DNA of 64,000 bases from CAMLFJ01 sp035524955 (GCA_035524955.1 DATLFG010000072.1:62001-126000), one strand, 5' to 3'; shown: positions 15,557-24,824, counted from the first letter of the stretch. Numbers and translations: made by a program. Notes: generated from the sequence alone by a model not told the origin.

Positions 15557-17149
15557 ATGCGCTTCCGCCTCACCGTCAAGATCACGGTCCTGATCATCCT
15601 GGTCCTGATCATCGGGTTCGGGGTCGCGACCGTCCTCACCATCAAGCGGGAGAGCGAGCTGCTCGTCGAGCAGAACAAGATGGCGGCACGCCAGCTCATC
15701 GGCACGCTGGTCTCGAGCATCGAGACCGCCATGCTCTCCGAGCGGCCCGACATCACCCGCGGCCTCATCGACGATTTGCGCAGTTCAAAATTGGTCCAGG
15801 GCCTGGTCGTCTACCGGCGTAATGGCGTGGAGGCCTTCACCGACCTGGCCACGCTCCGGGAGGTGTCGAAGGAAGCCGACCTCCCCAGTGGCGTGACGGC
15901 CTCGATCGAGAAGATGCGCCGCGAGCCGGGGCGCACGATGGCGGGGCCGCTCTTCACGCGGGCGCTCGAGACGCTCCAGACCCAGGAAGCGCTCGAGGCG
16001 CGCGACGGAGCCGCGGTGTTCACGGTGTACCAGCCGATCCCCAACCGGGAGCGGTGCCAGGGCTGCCACGGCTCGGACCACACAGTGCGTGCGGTGGTCC
16101 AGGCCGCGACCTCGATGGAGCCGGTGCTGGCCGAGGTGCGCAAGCAGCGGAACCGCCAGATCATGATCGGCCTCATGACCATCGTGGCGGCGGCCGCGGT
16201 GCTCGCGGTGGCCATGCGCTACGTCGTGGTCCGGCCGATCCACGAGCTGGCCGCGGTGGCTCGACGCATCGGCGAGGGCGACTTCGCGGTGCGGGCCCGC
16301 GCCGGCTCCAGTGACGAGGTGGCCGAGCTGGGCGGCGCGCTCAACGATATGACCGGCCATCTTGAACGAGCCCAGCAGAACCTGGCCGCCCGCAATACCG
16401 AGCTGGCCACCGCGCTCGAGAATCTGCAGGCATCGCGGCAGCGGCTCGAGGTGCTCGAGCAGCTCAAGGGCGAGCTCTCCAAGTTCGTGCCCGACGCGGT
16501 GAAGGAGCTGCTCGAGCGGGATCCCAGCGCGACCAGCCTCGAGAAGCGGAACGAGGAGGTCTCGGTGCTCTTCCTCGACATCGCGGGCTACACGCGACTC
16601 TCCGAGCAGCTCGAGGCCAAGCGGCTCAACCAGCTCGTGCAGACCTACTTCTCGAGCTTCCTCGAGATCATCCGCCGGCACCACGGCGACGTGAACGAGA
16701 CGGCGGGCGACGGGCTCATGGTGATCTTCCAGAAGCAGCCGCGCGGACCCGGTGGCGGTGACGAGGACCACGCGCTGAACGCGACCCGGGCCGCCTTCGC
16801 GATCCGCCAGAAGACGACCGCGCTGAACGAGGAGTATGGGGGGGTCTTCCCGGCCATCGCGCTACACATGGGGATCAATACCGGGCAGGCGCTGGTGGGC
16901 GCCACCAAGCTCGGCGGGGCCGCCTCCCAGCGCTGGACCTTCACCGCCACCGGGCCCACCACCAACATCGCGGCGCGGTTCGCGGGCGCCGCCGAGGGTG
17001 GGGACATCGTGGTGGGGCAGGTGACCGCCGACCGCATCGCCGGGCTCTTCGTGCTGGAATCCCTCGGCGAGCGCAGCTTCAAGAATGTCTCGCAGCCGCT
17101 CCCGATCTACCGGGTGATCCCGCCCGGCGTCTACAGCAAGGTCACGTAG
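15557..17149 (+). CDS. Membrane class III nucleotide cyclase with periplasmic CxxCH heme motif
   Basis: A 530-residue signalling protein. Order: TM1 (about 8-29); a periplasmic sensor (about 30-200) containing CQGCH at 167-171, a c-type heme attachment motif; TM2 (about 202-225); HAMP (about 225-280); a coiled coil (to about 305); then a class III cyclase domain with metal ligands D341 (LFLDIAGYT) and D385 (AGDGLMVIF) and the TTNIAARF helix. The residue in the Lys position that reads adenine in many adenylate cyclases is E381, as in guanylate cyclases, while T463 is typical of bacterial IIIb enzymes, so the product is uncertain. A redox- or gas-sensing role is inferred. Confidence 0.85.
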   Translation: MRFRLTVKITVLIILVLIIGFGVATVLTIKRESELLVEQNKMAARQLIGTLVSSIETAMLSERPDITRGLIDDLRSSKLVQGLVVYRRNGVEAFTDLATLREVSKEADLPSGVTASIEKMRREPGRTMAGPLFTRALETLQTQEALEARDGAAVFTVYQPIPNRERCQGCHGSDHTVRAVVQAATSMEPVLAEVRKQRNRQIMIGLMTIVAAAAVLAVAMRYVVVRPIHELAAVARRIGEGDFAVRARAGSSDEVAELGGALNDMTGHLERAQQNLAARNTELATALENLQASRQRLEVLEQLKGELSKFVPDAVKELLERDPSATSLEKRNEEVSVLFLDIAGYTRLSEQLEAKRLNQLVQTYFSSFLEIIRRHHGDVNETAGDGLMVIFQKQPRGPGGGDEDHALNATRAAFAIRQKTTALNEEYGGVFPAIALHMGINTGQALVGATKLGGAASQRWTFTATGPTTNIAARFAGAAEGGDIVVGQVTADRIAGLFVLESLGERSFKNVSQPLPIYRVIPPGVYSKVT

Positions 17150-17161
17150 CTCCCTCGATCC

Positions 17162-17563
17162 CTACGACCCGCCGCCGCCCCCTCCGCCTTTCCAGTCGAA
17201 CGAGGTCACGGTGACCCGGTAGGACGCGCCGGCCGCCTTGAGCGGCACCTCGAAGTAGGTGCGAGCGTTGAACTGGACGACGCCGTGCACGAAGCCGATC
17301 GTCTTCGCGATCACCGCGCCAGAGGCGTCGAGCGTCTCCACCAGCAGACGGACGTCGGCGGCCGCCCGGCCGTAGTCGTTGTAGACGTAGCCCCGGATCA
17401 CCGGCTTGCCCCCGCGCCTGGTTCCCGCCTCCCAGTCGAGCCGGATCCGCGGATCGATGCCCGACGGTGCGCTCACCGCGGCCGCCGGCGGCGTCGGCGT
17501 CGCGACCGGGCCCAGGGCCAGGATCGCCGCGCTCGCCAGTACGAGCGCCTTGATGGTCGTCAT
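17162..17563 (-). CDS. Small secreted protein, FxLYD-like beta-sandwich
   Basis: A 133-residue exported protein with a clear signal peptide (residues 1-31, hydrophobic, ending near PAAA). The mature part, RIRLDWEAGTRRGGKPVIRGYVYNDYG then DVRLLVETLDASGAVI, reads like the single beta-sandwich domains of the FxLYD type, in which a conserved Asn-Gly-type turn joins strands. It ends in a run of eight glycines and a serine, which is unusual. Function is unknown. It converges with the cyclase gene, with only 12 nt between the stops. Confidence 0.6.
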   Translation of the reverse strand: MTTIKALVLASAAILALGPVATPTPPAAAVSAPSGIDPRIRLDWEAGTRRGGKPVIRGYVYNDYGRAAADVRLLVETLDASGAVIAKTIGFVHGVVQFNARTYFEVPLKAAGASYRVTVTSFDWKGGGGGGGS

Positions 17564-17620
17564 CGTCGCGTGCCTCCCGCCCCCTATGATGCGCGGGGGA
17601 GGGCCCGGGATGCGGACGAT

Positions 17621-18838
17621 TCAGCCCCGGCCGCCCGCCAGGAGCCGGGCCTCGGGCATGGCCCGCAGCCGCGCCATGGCGAGCACCCCCAGCGCCGGCC
17701 CCACCGCCAGCACCGCGAAGGCCCAGCGCCAGCCGGCCCATGCCGCCACCGGAGGAATCAGCCAGATTGAGACCATGGTCAGCGCGAAGCCGAGGCAGGT
17801 CTGACTGGTGAGCGCGGTGCCGACATAGGCCGCGGGCGCCAGCTCGGTGACCGCGGTGGAGAACTGGGCCGAGTCGGCGATCACCGTGACGCCCCAGACC
17901 ACCGCCACCAGCAAGGTCAGGACGGGTGGCCCGCCGAACGTGAGCCCGATCAGGATGGCGCACAGGCCGGAGAGCGCCATGGCCGCGATGGTCAGCGTGG
18001 TGCGGCCCCAGCGGTCGGCGAGCGCGCCTCCCGCCCAGGCGCCGACGCCCCCGGCCAGCCCCACGCAGACGAAGGTGGCCGCGCTGGCATTGAGCCCCGC
18101 GTAGCTGCCGCCGCCGCGGGCCTCGAGGCTCGCGGCCAGGAACGTCGCCAGCCAGGCCCACATTGCGTAGAGCTCCCACATGTGACCGAAGTAGCCGAAG
18201 CAGGCGAGCCGGGGTCCGCGGTCGCGCAGCACCGCGGCGGCCATGCGCAGGTCGAAGCGGGCCGGCGGAAAGCGATGCGGGCCCTCGGTGATCAGCGTGA
18301 CTGCGAGGGCGCCGAGCGTCGCCGCCAGCGAGGCGGCGAGCAGGGTGTGGCGCCAGGGCAGCTCGGTGAGGCCGCGGATGAGGTGCGGGGCGGCCGAGCC
18401 CACCGTGAGCGCGGCCACGAGGAGCCCGATGGCGAGCCCGCGGCCCTCGCGGAACCAGGTGGCCGCGATCTTCATCGCGGGCGGGTAGGTGCCGGCCAGG
18501 CAGATCCCGGTGAGAAAGCGCAGGACGAGCGCGGGGGTCAGGTGCTCGACCCAGAGCGCCAGTATCGCGTTCGCGACCGCGCCCGCCAGCGCTCCCCACA
18601 TCATGAGCGCGCGGGCGGGCACGATGTCCGGCAAGTTGGTGAGCGCCGCGGCGAGGGTGCCGGCGATGAAGCCGGCCTGCACCGCGATGGTCAGGCCCGC
18701 GCGCCCGCCGTCGCCCAGGGCCCACTCGCGGGAGAGCGCGGGCAGCACCGCGGAGGCGGTGAACCAGAGCGAGAGCACGAGCAGCTCGGCCAGCGACAGC
18801 AGGCCGAGCACCCTCCAGCGAGCCGATCCCCCGTCCAT
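17621..18838 (-). CDS. Major facilitator superfamily transporter
   Basis: A 405-residue protein with about twelve hydrophobic segments. The loop between helices 2 and 3 and its counterpart GGALADRWGRTTLTI carry the MFS gating motif, and FLTGICLAGTYPPAMKIAATWF resembles helix 4-5 of the NarK/CynX-like exporters. The substrate is unknown. It is divergent from fbp; its upstream region is the 122-bp gap that also holds the fbp promoter. Confidence 0.8.
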   Translation of the reverse strand: MDGGSARWRVLGLLSLAELLVLSLWFTASAVLPALSREWALGDGGRAGLTIAVQAGFIAGTLAAALTNLPDIVPARALMMWGALAGAVANAILALWVEHLTPALVLRFLTGICLAGTYPPAMKIAATWFREGRGLAIGLLVAALTVGSAAPHLIRGLTELPWRHTLLAASLAATLGALAVTLITEGPHRFPPARFDLRMAAAVLRDRGPRLACFGYFGHMWELYAMWAWLATFLAASLEARGGGSYAGLNASAATFVCVGLAGGVGAWAGGALADRWGRTTLTIAAMALSGLCAILIGLTFGGPPVLTLLVAVVWGVTVIADSAQFSTAVTELAPAAYVGTALTSQTCLGFALTMVSIWLIPPVAAWAGWRWAFAVLAVGPALGVLAMARLRAMPEARLLAGGRG

Positions 18839-18879
18839 GATCTGAGCATCTAAGCACAGGTCCGCAAGAGGTGTGCGTG

Positions 18880-18908
18880 TTGACTGAGTACCGATGATCG
18901 TCTAGCAT
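18880..18908 (+). promoter_or_regulatory. Sigma70-type promoter upstream of fbp
   Basis: TTGACT (18880-18885) and TAGCAT (18903-18908) are separated by exactly 17 nt, about 50 nt before the fbp ATG. This is one of the two best housekeeping-promoter matches in the window and likely drives fbp and fbaB. Confidence 0.6.
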
Positions 18909-18960
18909 CATCGCGAGGCGCCCTGCATCGCGCCATCCGACTCCACGACGAGAGGATTCC

Positions 18961-19962
18961 ATGGCCGATTCGCCGATGACGCTATCGGAACATCTCTCGA
19001 CCCAGCAGGCCTCTCTCTCGACCGAGCATGCTCGGAACGTGGCGGCTGTCCTCGGCCGGATCGGGCGTGTCGCCGCGGTGATCGCGCAGGAGCTGGCCCA
19101 TGCCGCGCTGCGCGACCGGCTCGGCTACGTGGGCGGCGCCAACGCCAGCGGCGACCAGGTCAAGAAGCTCGACGTCTGGGGCCACGACACCATGGTGAGC
19201 GCGCTCCGGGAGACCGGCGCGTGCGCCGCGCTGATCTCCGAGGAGGCCGCGGAGCCCATCGAGATGGACGCGGGCGGCACCCACGCCCTCGTGGTCTGCG
19301 CGGATCCGGTGGACGGGTCCTCGAATCTCGACGTCAACGGGGCGGTGGGCACGATCTTCTCGCTGCGGCCCTCGAGGGGGAAGACGCCCGCGGGTCCGGT
19401 CGCGCTCGGCCGCGGCACCGATCAGATCGCGGCGGGCTACGTGATGTACGGCCCCGCCGCCATGCTCGTCTACACGGTGGGGCAGGGCACGCACGGTTTC
19501 ACCCTCGCGCCGGAGTCCGGCGAGTTCCTGCTCACGCATCCGGACATGCGGATTCCCCGGCGCGGCAAGGCTTACGGGATCAACGAGGGCAACGTCCATT
19601 CGTGGCACCCCGGCCAGCGCGCCTTCGTCGAGCATCTGAAGACACCGGACAAGGCGGCCGGCCGACCGTACTCTCTCCGCTACTCGGGGGCGATGGTGGC
19701 CGACGTCCACCGCACCCTGCTGGACGGCGGGCTCTTCATGTACCCTGCGGACTGGAGCGACCCGAAGAAGCCAAAGGCCAAGCTGCGGCTGCTCTACGAG
19801 GTCGCGCCGATGGCCCTGATCTGCGAGCAGGCGGGCGGCCGCGCGAGCACCGGGCTCGAGCGCGTGCTCGATCTGGTCGCCACCGAATATCATCAGCGAG
19901 CGGCGGTCATCCTCGGCAGCACCGAGGACGTCGAGACGGCCGACGCGTTCTACCGTCGCTGA
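18961..19962 (+). CDS. fbp: Fructose-1,6-bisphosphatase, class 1
   Basis: A 333-residue class I FBPase that hydrolyses fructose-1,6-bisphosphate in gluconeogenesis or the Calvin cycle. The metal- and phosphate-binding motif CADPVDGSSNLDVN starts at about 113, with upstream acidic residues in ISEEAAE (about 92-98), and YSGAMVADVHRTL forms part of the sugar-phosphate site. Length matches the family. It is followed after 31 nt by the aldolase that makes its substrate, so the two form a gluconeogenic pair. Confidence 0.95.
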   Translation: MADSPMTLSEHLSTQQASLSTEHARNVAAVLGRIGRVAAVIAQELAHAALRDRLGYVGGANASGDQVKKLDVWGHDTMVSALRETGACAALISEEAAEPIEMDAGGTHALVVCADPVDGSSNLDVNGAVGTIFSLRPSRGKTPAGPVALGRGTDQIAAGYVMYGPAAMLVYTVGQGTHGFTLAPESGEFLLTHPDMRIPRRGKAYGINEGNVHSWHPGQRAFVEHLKTPDKAAGRPYSLRYSGAMVADVHRTLLDGGLFMYPADWSDPKKPKAKLRLLYEVAPMALICEQAGGRASTGLERVLDLVATEYHQRAAVILGSTEDVETADAFYRR

Positions 19963-19993
19963 CCTTCGAGCCGGGAAAGGAGCGGGCACACCC

Positions 19994-20920
19994 ATGGAAT
20001 CGCGAGTGAAGGAGATCCTGAGCTGGTACGGCAGCGACAATCCGGGCACGCTCACCAACATCTCCCGGCTCCTGAATCACGGACGCCTGGCCGGCACCGG
20101 GAAGCTGGTCATCCTTCCGGTGGACCAGGGCTTCGAACACGGCCCCGCGCGCAGCTTCGCGGTGAACGCGCCCGCCTACGACCCGTCGTACCACTTCCGG
20201 CTCGCGATCGACGCCGGCTGCAACGCCTACGCGGCGCCGCTCGGCTTCCTGGAGGCGGGCGCCGCCGAGTTCGCGGGCCAGGTCCCACTCATCCTCAAGA
20301 TGAACAACCACGACGTGCTCCACGACGAGAAGGACCCGCTGTCCGCGGTGACCGGCTCGGTGAAGGACGCGCTCCGGCTCGGCTGCGTGGCGGTGGGCTT
20401 CACGATTTACCCGGGGTCGTCCCAGGCCCAGATCATGTACCAGCAGTGCCGCGAGATGATCCAGGAGGCCAAGGCCAGCGGGCTGGCCGCAGTGGTGTGG
20501 TCCTACCCGCGCGGGACGGACGTGAGCAAGGCGGGTGAAACGGGGTTGGACGTCGTCGCCTACGCGGCCCAGATCGCGGCCCAGCTCGGCGCCCACGTCA
20601 TCAAGGTGAAGCCGCCCACCGAGCACATCGAGCAGGCCGAGGCCAAGAAGGCCTACGAGAAAGCCAAGGTACCGATGGCCACGCTGAGCGAGCGGGTGCG
20701 CCACGTGGTGCAGTCCGCCTTCGACGGGCGTCGCATCGTGATCTTCTCGGGCGGGGCCACCAAGGAGAACGACGAGGCGATCTTCGACGAGTGCCGCGGC
20801 ATCCGCGACGGCGGCGGCTTCGGCTCCATCATCGGGCGCAACTCGTTCCAGCGGCCGCGCGACCACGCGCTGCGGTTCCTGGACACCGTGATGAAGATCT
20901 ACTCGGGCGAGAAGAAGTAG
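19994..20920 (+). CDS. fbaB: Class I fructose-bisphosphate aldolase, FbaB/DhnA type
   Basis: A 308-residue archaeal-type class I aldolase that condenses dihydroxyacetone phosphate with glyceraldehyde 3-phosphate through a lysine Schiff base. LVILPVDQGFEHGP opens the barrel; the Schiff-base lysine is in GAHVIKVKPP (K204 or K206); and IFSGGATKE and GGFGSIIGRNSFQR form the phosphate site. An AAAGGAG ribosome site lies about 13 nt before the ATG. It is probably co-transcribed with fbp. The hairpin CAACCCC-GCCCG-GGGGTTG at 20986-21004 may end the transcript. Confidence 0.93.
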   Translation: MESRVKEILSWYGSDNPGTLTNISRLLNHGRLAGTGKLVILPVDQGFEHGPARSFAVNAPAYDPSYHFRLAIDAGCNAYAAPLGFLEAGAAEFAGQVPLILKMNNHDVLHDEKDPLSAVTGSVKDALRLGCVAVGFTIYPGSSQAQIMYQQCREMIQEAKASGLAAVVWSYPRGTDVSKAGETGLDVVAYAAQIAAQLGAHVIKVKPPTEHIEQAEAKKAYEKAKVPMATLSERVRHVVQSAFDGRRIVIFSGGATKENDEAIFDECRGIRDGGGFGSIIGRNSFQRPRDHALRFLDTVMKIYSGEKK

Positions 20921-21052
20921 CGCCCGCGGAGGTGACCGTCCGCGAGTCCGCCAAGCCTCGAGGACCCGGCCGCGCTCGGGCCCGGCAACCCCGCCCGGGG
21001 GTTGGAGAATTCCATGGCGGCTGGGAAATGGGGCTGGCATATACTCGGGGCC

Positions 21053-21538
21053 ATGGAGCGGCGCACCTCCTGGTTCCAGCTCGTGGCGGTGATCCTGGTC
21101 CTCGTCGGCCTGGTCACGCTGGCCGCGCCGGAGCCCGCGCAGGCGATGGATCCCCAGATGATGCTGGCCTTGGCCTCCGCGGCGGGAGCCATCGCGCTGA
21201 TCGTGGGATACCTCATCGTGGCCAATGGCCGCGAGAAGCAGCGCGCCGCGTCACTGGAAGGGATCTACGCCTGCGGTGACCAGGAGGCCTCGGGCCCGAT
21301 GGGCTGCGGCACGCCCTCCGGATCCGCCTTCACCGCTGTCGCGGTCGCGCCGGACGGCCCCATGCCGGGCGACGGGCGGGTGGCCTCGCGGACCGACGTC
21401 CTCGCGGCCGTGACCGATGCGTGCCCGGCCGGCCAGGCCGCGGGTCCGATGGGCTGCGGCGGCCCGACGAGCCTTGAGCCCGCCGCCTCCGCCGCCTCCG
21501 CCCCCGGCACGCTTCCCTCCGCCGTCCAGGGCCAGTAA
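21053..21538 (+). CDS. Small membrane protein with duplicated GPMGCG motif
   Basis: A 161-residue protein of unknown function. A signal or anchor helix (about 8-30) ends in APEPAQA, a second hydrophobic helix covers about 38-58, and the rest is a low-complexity Ala/Pro/Gly tail. Within the tail the cysteine motif GPMGCG appears twice, about 50 residues apart, suggesting a duplicated metal- or disulfide-binding turn. The ATG at 21053 begins the hydrophobic segment; the longer frame from 21002 is less likely. It is convergent with livK and shares its terminator. Confidence 0.55.
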   Translation: MERRTSWFQLVAVILVLVGLVTLAAPEPAQAMDPQMMLALASAAGAIALIVGYLIVANGREKQRAASLEGIYACGDQEASGPMGCGTPSGSAFTAVAVAPDGPMPGDGRVASRTDVLAAVTDACPAGQAAGPMGCGGPTSLEPAASAASAPGTLPSAVQGQ

Positions 21539-21557
21539 CGGGGTCCGGGCAAGAAGC

Positions 21558-21589
21558 GACCGGCGGGGGAGACCCCGCCGGTCTTGTTT
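21558..21589. terminator. Bidirectional rho-independent terminator
   Basis: GACCGGCGGGG (21558-21568) and CCCCGCCGGTC (21573-21583) form a perfect 11-bp stem closed by a GAGA tetraloop and followed by TTGTTT. It lies between the convergent small membrane protein gene and livK and can serve both. It is the clearest intrinsic terminator in the window. Confidence 0.85.
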
Positions 21590-21608
21590 CGCGGATCCGG
21601 CTGGCTGC

Positions 21609-22829
21609 CTATTTGCGGAAGGCGTCCAGGACCTCGCCGAAGAGCGCCCACTTCTCGCCGTCGAACTTGGCGAGCTGCTCCTGCTCGATCGGGGCGTGGT
21701 CGGTCGGGCTCGTGTTGACCTTGATGCCGGGCAGCAGCAGGGGGAGCTCGACGTTCTTGAGGTTCGCCGCCTGCTTGATGATGTTCTCGCGGGAGAGATC
21801 GTTGCCGCACTGCTTGATCGTGTGCGCGACCAGGATGGCCACGTTGTACGCGTAGGCGTTGGCCTGGTCGTCGAGCGCGCCCTCCGGATAGTACTTCTTC
21901 ATGAAGGCGACCCACTCGAGGAAGCCCTTGTCGTTCTTCCACTGGGGGTCGGTGATCTCCTTCATGTAGAGCGCGGTGAGCAGGCCTCGGGAGGCCTCGA
22001 GGCCGGCCGGCTTCAGCACGGTGCCGAGCGAGCTCGACACGTTGTTCAGGAAGTGCAGCGGCTTCCAGCCGATGTCGTTGGACTTCTTGATGGCCTGCAC
22101 CGCGAACTTCGGGATCGTGACGTTGAAGAACACGTTGGCGCCGCTGTTCTTGAGGTTGACGATCTGGGAGTCGATCGTGGGGTCGGTCACCTCGTAGCTC
22201 TGCTTCAAGACGATCAGCTTCTTGGCCGCGTCGCCGAGCCCGTCCTCGAAGCCCTTGAGGTAGTCCTTGCCGTAGTCGTCATTCTGGTACAGGATTCCGA
22301 CCTTCGCGTTGGGCACGTTCTTCAGCACGTACGCCGCGTAGATCCGGCCCTCCGTCTGGTAGTTGGGCTGGTAGCCCATCGTCCACGGGAAGCTCTTTGG
22401 GTCGTTCCACTTGGTGGCCCCGGTGGCCACGAAGATGTGCGGGACCTTTTGCTGATTCACGTACTTGTGAATGGCGCTGTTGGGGGGCGTGCCCAGGGTT
22501 TGAAAGAGGAACGCGACCTGGTCCTGCTCGACGAGCCGGCGCACCATCTCCACCGTCTTGGGCGGGCTGTACTGGTCGTCGTAGGTGATATAGTTGATCT
22601 TGCGGCCGTTGATCCCGCCCTCGTCGTTGACCTTCTTGAAGTAGGCGCCGAGGGCCTTGCCGATGGTCCCGTAGGCGGACGCCGGGCCGCTGTAGGGGTT
22701 GGTGTTACCGATCTTGATCTCGGTGGCGGTGACGCCGACCACCGTCTGGGCCGCCGCCGCGCCGGCGCCGGCCAGGGCGGCCAGGCCGCCCACCAGAAGC
22801 AGCGCAATGAACCGCGTGAACAGACTCAT
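21609..22829 (-). CDS. livK: Branched-chain amino-acid-type ABC substrate-binding protein
   Basis: A 406-residue periplasmic binding protein of the LivK/Leu-Ile-Val family. A signal peptide (about 1-28, ending AGAAAA) is followed by TEIKIGNTNPYSGPASAYGTIGKALGAYF, the standard first strand and ligand loop. GGGAGG lies 6 nt before the ATG. It is the last gene of the livGFHMK set. Members of this family in related genomes bind amides, aromatic acids or short organic acids as well as amino acids, so the ligand is not fixed by homology. Confidence 0.9.
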   Translation of the reverse strand: MSLFTRFIALLLVGGLAALAGAGAAAAQTVVGVTATEIKIGNTNPYSGPASAYGTIGKALGAYFKKVNDEGGINGRKINYITYDDQYSPPKTVEMVRRLVEQDQVAFLFQTLGTPPNSAIHKYVNQQKVPHIFVATGATKWNDPKSFPWTMGYQPNYQTEGRIYAAYVLKNVPNAKVGILYQNDDYGKDYLKGFEDGLGDAAKKLIVLKQSYEVTDPTIDSQIVNLKNSGANVFFNVTIPKFAVQAIKKSNDIGWKPLHFLNNVSSSLGTVLKPAGLEASRGLLTALYMKEITDPQWKNDKGFLEWVAFMKKYYPEGALDDQANAYAYNVAILVAHTIKQCGNDLSRENIIKQAANLKNVELPLLLPGIKVNTSPTDHAPIEQEQLAKFDGEKWALFGEVLDAFRK

Positions 22830-22886
22830 GTTCGCCTCCCGTTCAGGTTGAGGGGTGGGACTTCCGGACGGGCCACCGGCCCCGGC

Positions 22887-23933
22887 TCACCGGCCCGGCT
22901 CTCTTGAAACTGCCGACGTGGTCAGCCGGATCCACACGAGGTGCACGAAGCCGGCGATACCGCGGGGCATGACGTACATGAAGAGGATGAGGAGAGCGCC
23001 AAAGATCGCCCAGGGGGCAGCCTTCGAGATGTCCTGGGCCCAGGTGGGCACGAACTGGATGAACAGGGCGCCGTAGATGGCGCCGGAGATGGTCCCGAAG
23101 CCGCCGATGACGATCCCGGTCAGGAGCGTGATGGACAGGAAGACGTCGAAGGTGTCGGGGGCCACGAAGGCGATGGCGATGGCGCTCAGCCCGCCCGCAA
23201 TGCCGGTGTAGGCCGCGCTCACCCCGAACACGACCGACTTGTAGAGAGCGTTGTTGACGCCCATGGCCTCGGCGGCGATGTGGTTGTCCCGGATGGCCAC
23301 GATGGCGCGACCCACCCGGCCGCGGAGGAGATTCCAGGCCAGGACGAAGAGGACGATGGTGACCGCGAGGGTCAAGTAGTAGAGCCACTGATCCTCGGTG
23401 AGGCGCAGCCCGAAGGGAGCCTTGGGCTTGCTCAGCACGATGCCCTGCGAGCCGCCCGTCCAGTGCTCGAAGTACTTGAAGATCTGCGGGACCGCCAGGG
23501 CCAGGGAGAACGTGGCCAGGGCCAGGTAGAGGCCCTCGAGCCGCAGGGCGGGCCGGCCGAAGAGGAAGCCCACGACGAGGCACACGATCCCGGCGGCGAG
23601 GATCGTCCAGGCGTACCCGATGTCCCAGCGGTCGATCATGATGGCGGTCGTGTACGCCCCGATGCCGTAGAAGGCCCCATGGCCGAGCGAGAACTGGCCG
23701 TTGTAGCCGGTCAGCATGTTCAGGCCGAGCAGGGCGATGGCGTAGATCAGGACCTGAGTGAACTGAAAGAGCCGGAAGCCGCTCACGAAGAAGGGGAGCG
23801 CCGCCGCCACCGTCAGGATCACCAGCACCGTGGTGACGCCCACCGGCCGGGTCGCGCGCGCGGTGGCGTGAGGGTGGGCGACGCCGCCCTCCGGCCGACT
23901 CGCCGCCGTCGCCTCGCCGGGCCGAGAGTCCAC
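22887..23933 (-). CDS. livM: Branched-chain amino-acid ABC permease LivM
   Basis: A 348-residue inner-membrane permease with about ten transmembrane segments. LNMLTGYNGQFSLGHGAFYGIGAY and LSITLLTGIVIGGFGTISGAIYGA are LivM signatures, and VAIRDNHIAAEAMGVN is the coupling loop for the ATPases. The frame runs open upstream over livH, but the GTG at 23933, just after the livH stop, gives a normal N-terminus and avoids overlap. It works with LivH as a heterodimer. Confidence 0.9.
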   Translation of the reverse strand: MDSRPGEATAASRPEGGVAHPHATARATRPVGVTTVLVILTVAAALPFFVSGFRLFQFTQVLIYAIALLGLNMLTGYNGQFSLGHGAFYGIGAYTTAIMIDRWDIGYAWTILAAGIVCLVVGFLFGRPALRLEGLYLALATFSLALAVPQIFKYFEHWTGGSQGIVLSKPKAPFGLRLTEDQWLYYLTLAVTIVLFVLAWNLLRGRVGRAIVAIRDNHIAAEAMGVNNALYKSVVFGVSAAYTGIAGGLSAIAIAFVAPDTFDVFLSITLLTGIVIGGFGTISGAIYGALFIQFVPTWAQDISKAAPWAIFGALLILFMYVMPRGIAGFVHLVWIRLTTSAVSREPGR

Positions 23934-23941
23934 CGTCGTGC

Positions 23942-24823
23942 CTAGACCCGGCGCACGGTGGTGCGACCGAAGAGGCCGCTGGGTCTCACGAGCAACACGA
24001 TGATGATCATGGCGAGGGCGACGGTCAGCTTGAGCTCGGTCCCGATGAAGGACACGTAGGTCCCGACCAGGTTCTCCGTCACCCCCACCAGGAAGCCGCC
24101 GACCACCGCGCCGAGCGGGCTCGTGAAGCCGCCGACCGTCGCCGCCGCGAAGGCATAGATCTGGATGCCGCCCATCATGTTCGGGTCCAGGAAGACCACC
24201 GGGGCGACCATCATCCCCGCCACCGCGCCGAAGGCGGCGGCCAGCCCCCACCCGAGCCCGAGCATCCAGCTCACGCGGATGCCGCAGAGCCGGCTCGAGA
24301 CGGGGTTCTGCGCGGCGGCGCGCATGGCGAGCCCGAGCGTCGTGTAGCGGAAGAAGAGGAAGAGCAGAAGCAGCACGACGAGCGTGATGCCGATCGCCCC
24401 CAGGTCGTGAGCGCCGAAGACGATGTTACCGATTTTGATCGGCCTGGACGGGAAGGGGCTCGGGAACGGCTTCTGGATGTACGAGTAGATCCAGCCGGCC
24501 ACGCTGGTGAAGATGACGAGCAGCCCCAGGGTCACGATCACGATGGTGAGGATGGGGGCGCCCTCGACCGGTCGGATCACCACCCGCTCGATCAGCAGCC
24601 CACCCACGAAGGCGATGACCACCGTCGCGCCGAACGTCACCCAATAGGGCACACCCGCCTGCAGCAGCGACCAGGCGATATACGTGCTGAACATCGCCAT
24701 GTTGCCCTGGGCGAAGTTCACGACGTCGGTGGCCTGGTAGATCATCACGAGGGCCAGGGCCAGGCTCGCGTAGATGCCCCCCGTCGCGAGCCCGGAGACG
24801 ACTTGCTGGATGAAGATGTCCAT
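23942..24823 (-). CDS. livH: Branched-chain amino-acid ABC permease LivH
   Basis: A 293-residue permease starting MDIFIQQVVSGLATGGIYAS, with about eight transmembrane helices and the LivH landmarks NFAQGNMAMFSTYIAW and LAMRAAAQNP, the coupling loop. It is separated from livF by 303 bp of tandem repeats, unlike the tight spacing elsewhere in this operon, so its expression relative to livGF may be set by that region. Confidence 0.92.
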   Translation of the reverse strand: MDIFIQQVVSGLATGGIYASLALALVMIYQATDVVNFAQGNMAMFSTYIAWSLLQAGVPYWVTFGATVVIAFVGGLLIERVVIRPVEGAPILTIVIVTLGLLVIFTSVAGWIYSYIQKPFPSPFPSRPIKIGNIVFGAHDLGAIGITLVVLLLLFLFFRYTTLGLAMRAAAQNPVSSRLCGIRVSWMLGLGWGLAAAFGAVAGMMVAPVVFLDPNMMGGIQIYAFAAATVGGFTSPLGAVVGGFLVGVTENLVGTYVSFIGTELKLTVALAMIIIVLLVRPSGLFGRTTVRRV

Positions 24824-24824
24824 T

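Noticed and set aside
21265..21942. Minus-strand frame overlapping the small membrane protein and livK
   Set aside because: Out of frame with livK, antisense to the membrane protein, and spans the clear bidirectional terminator.
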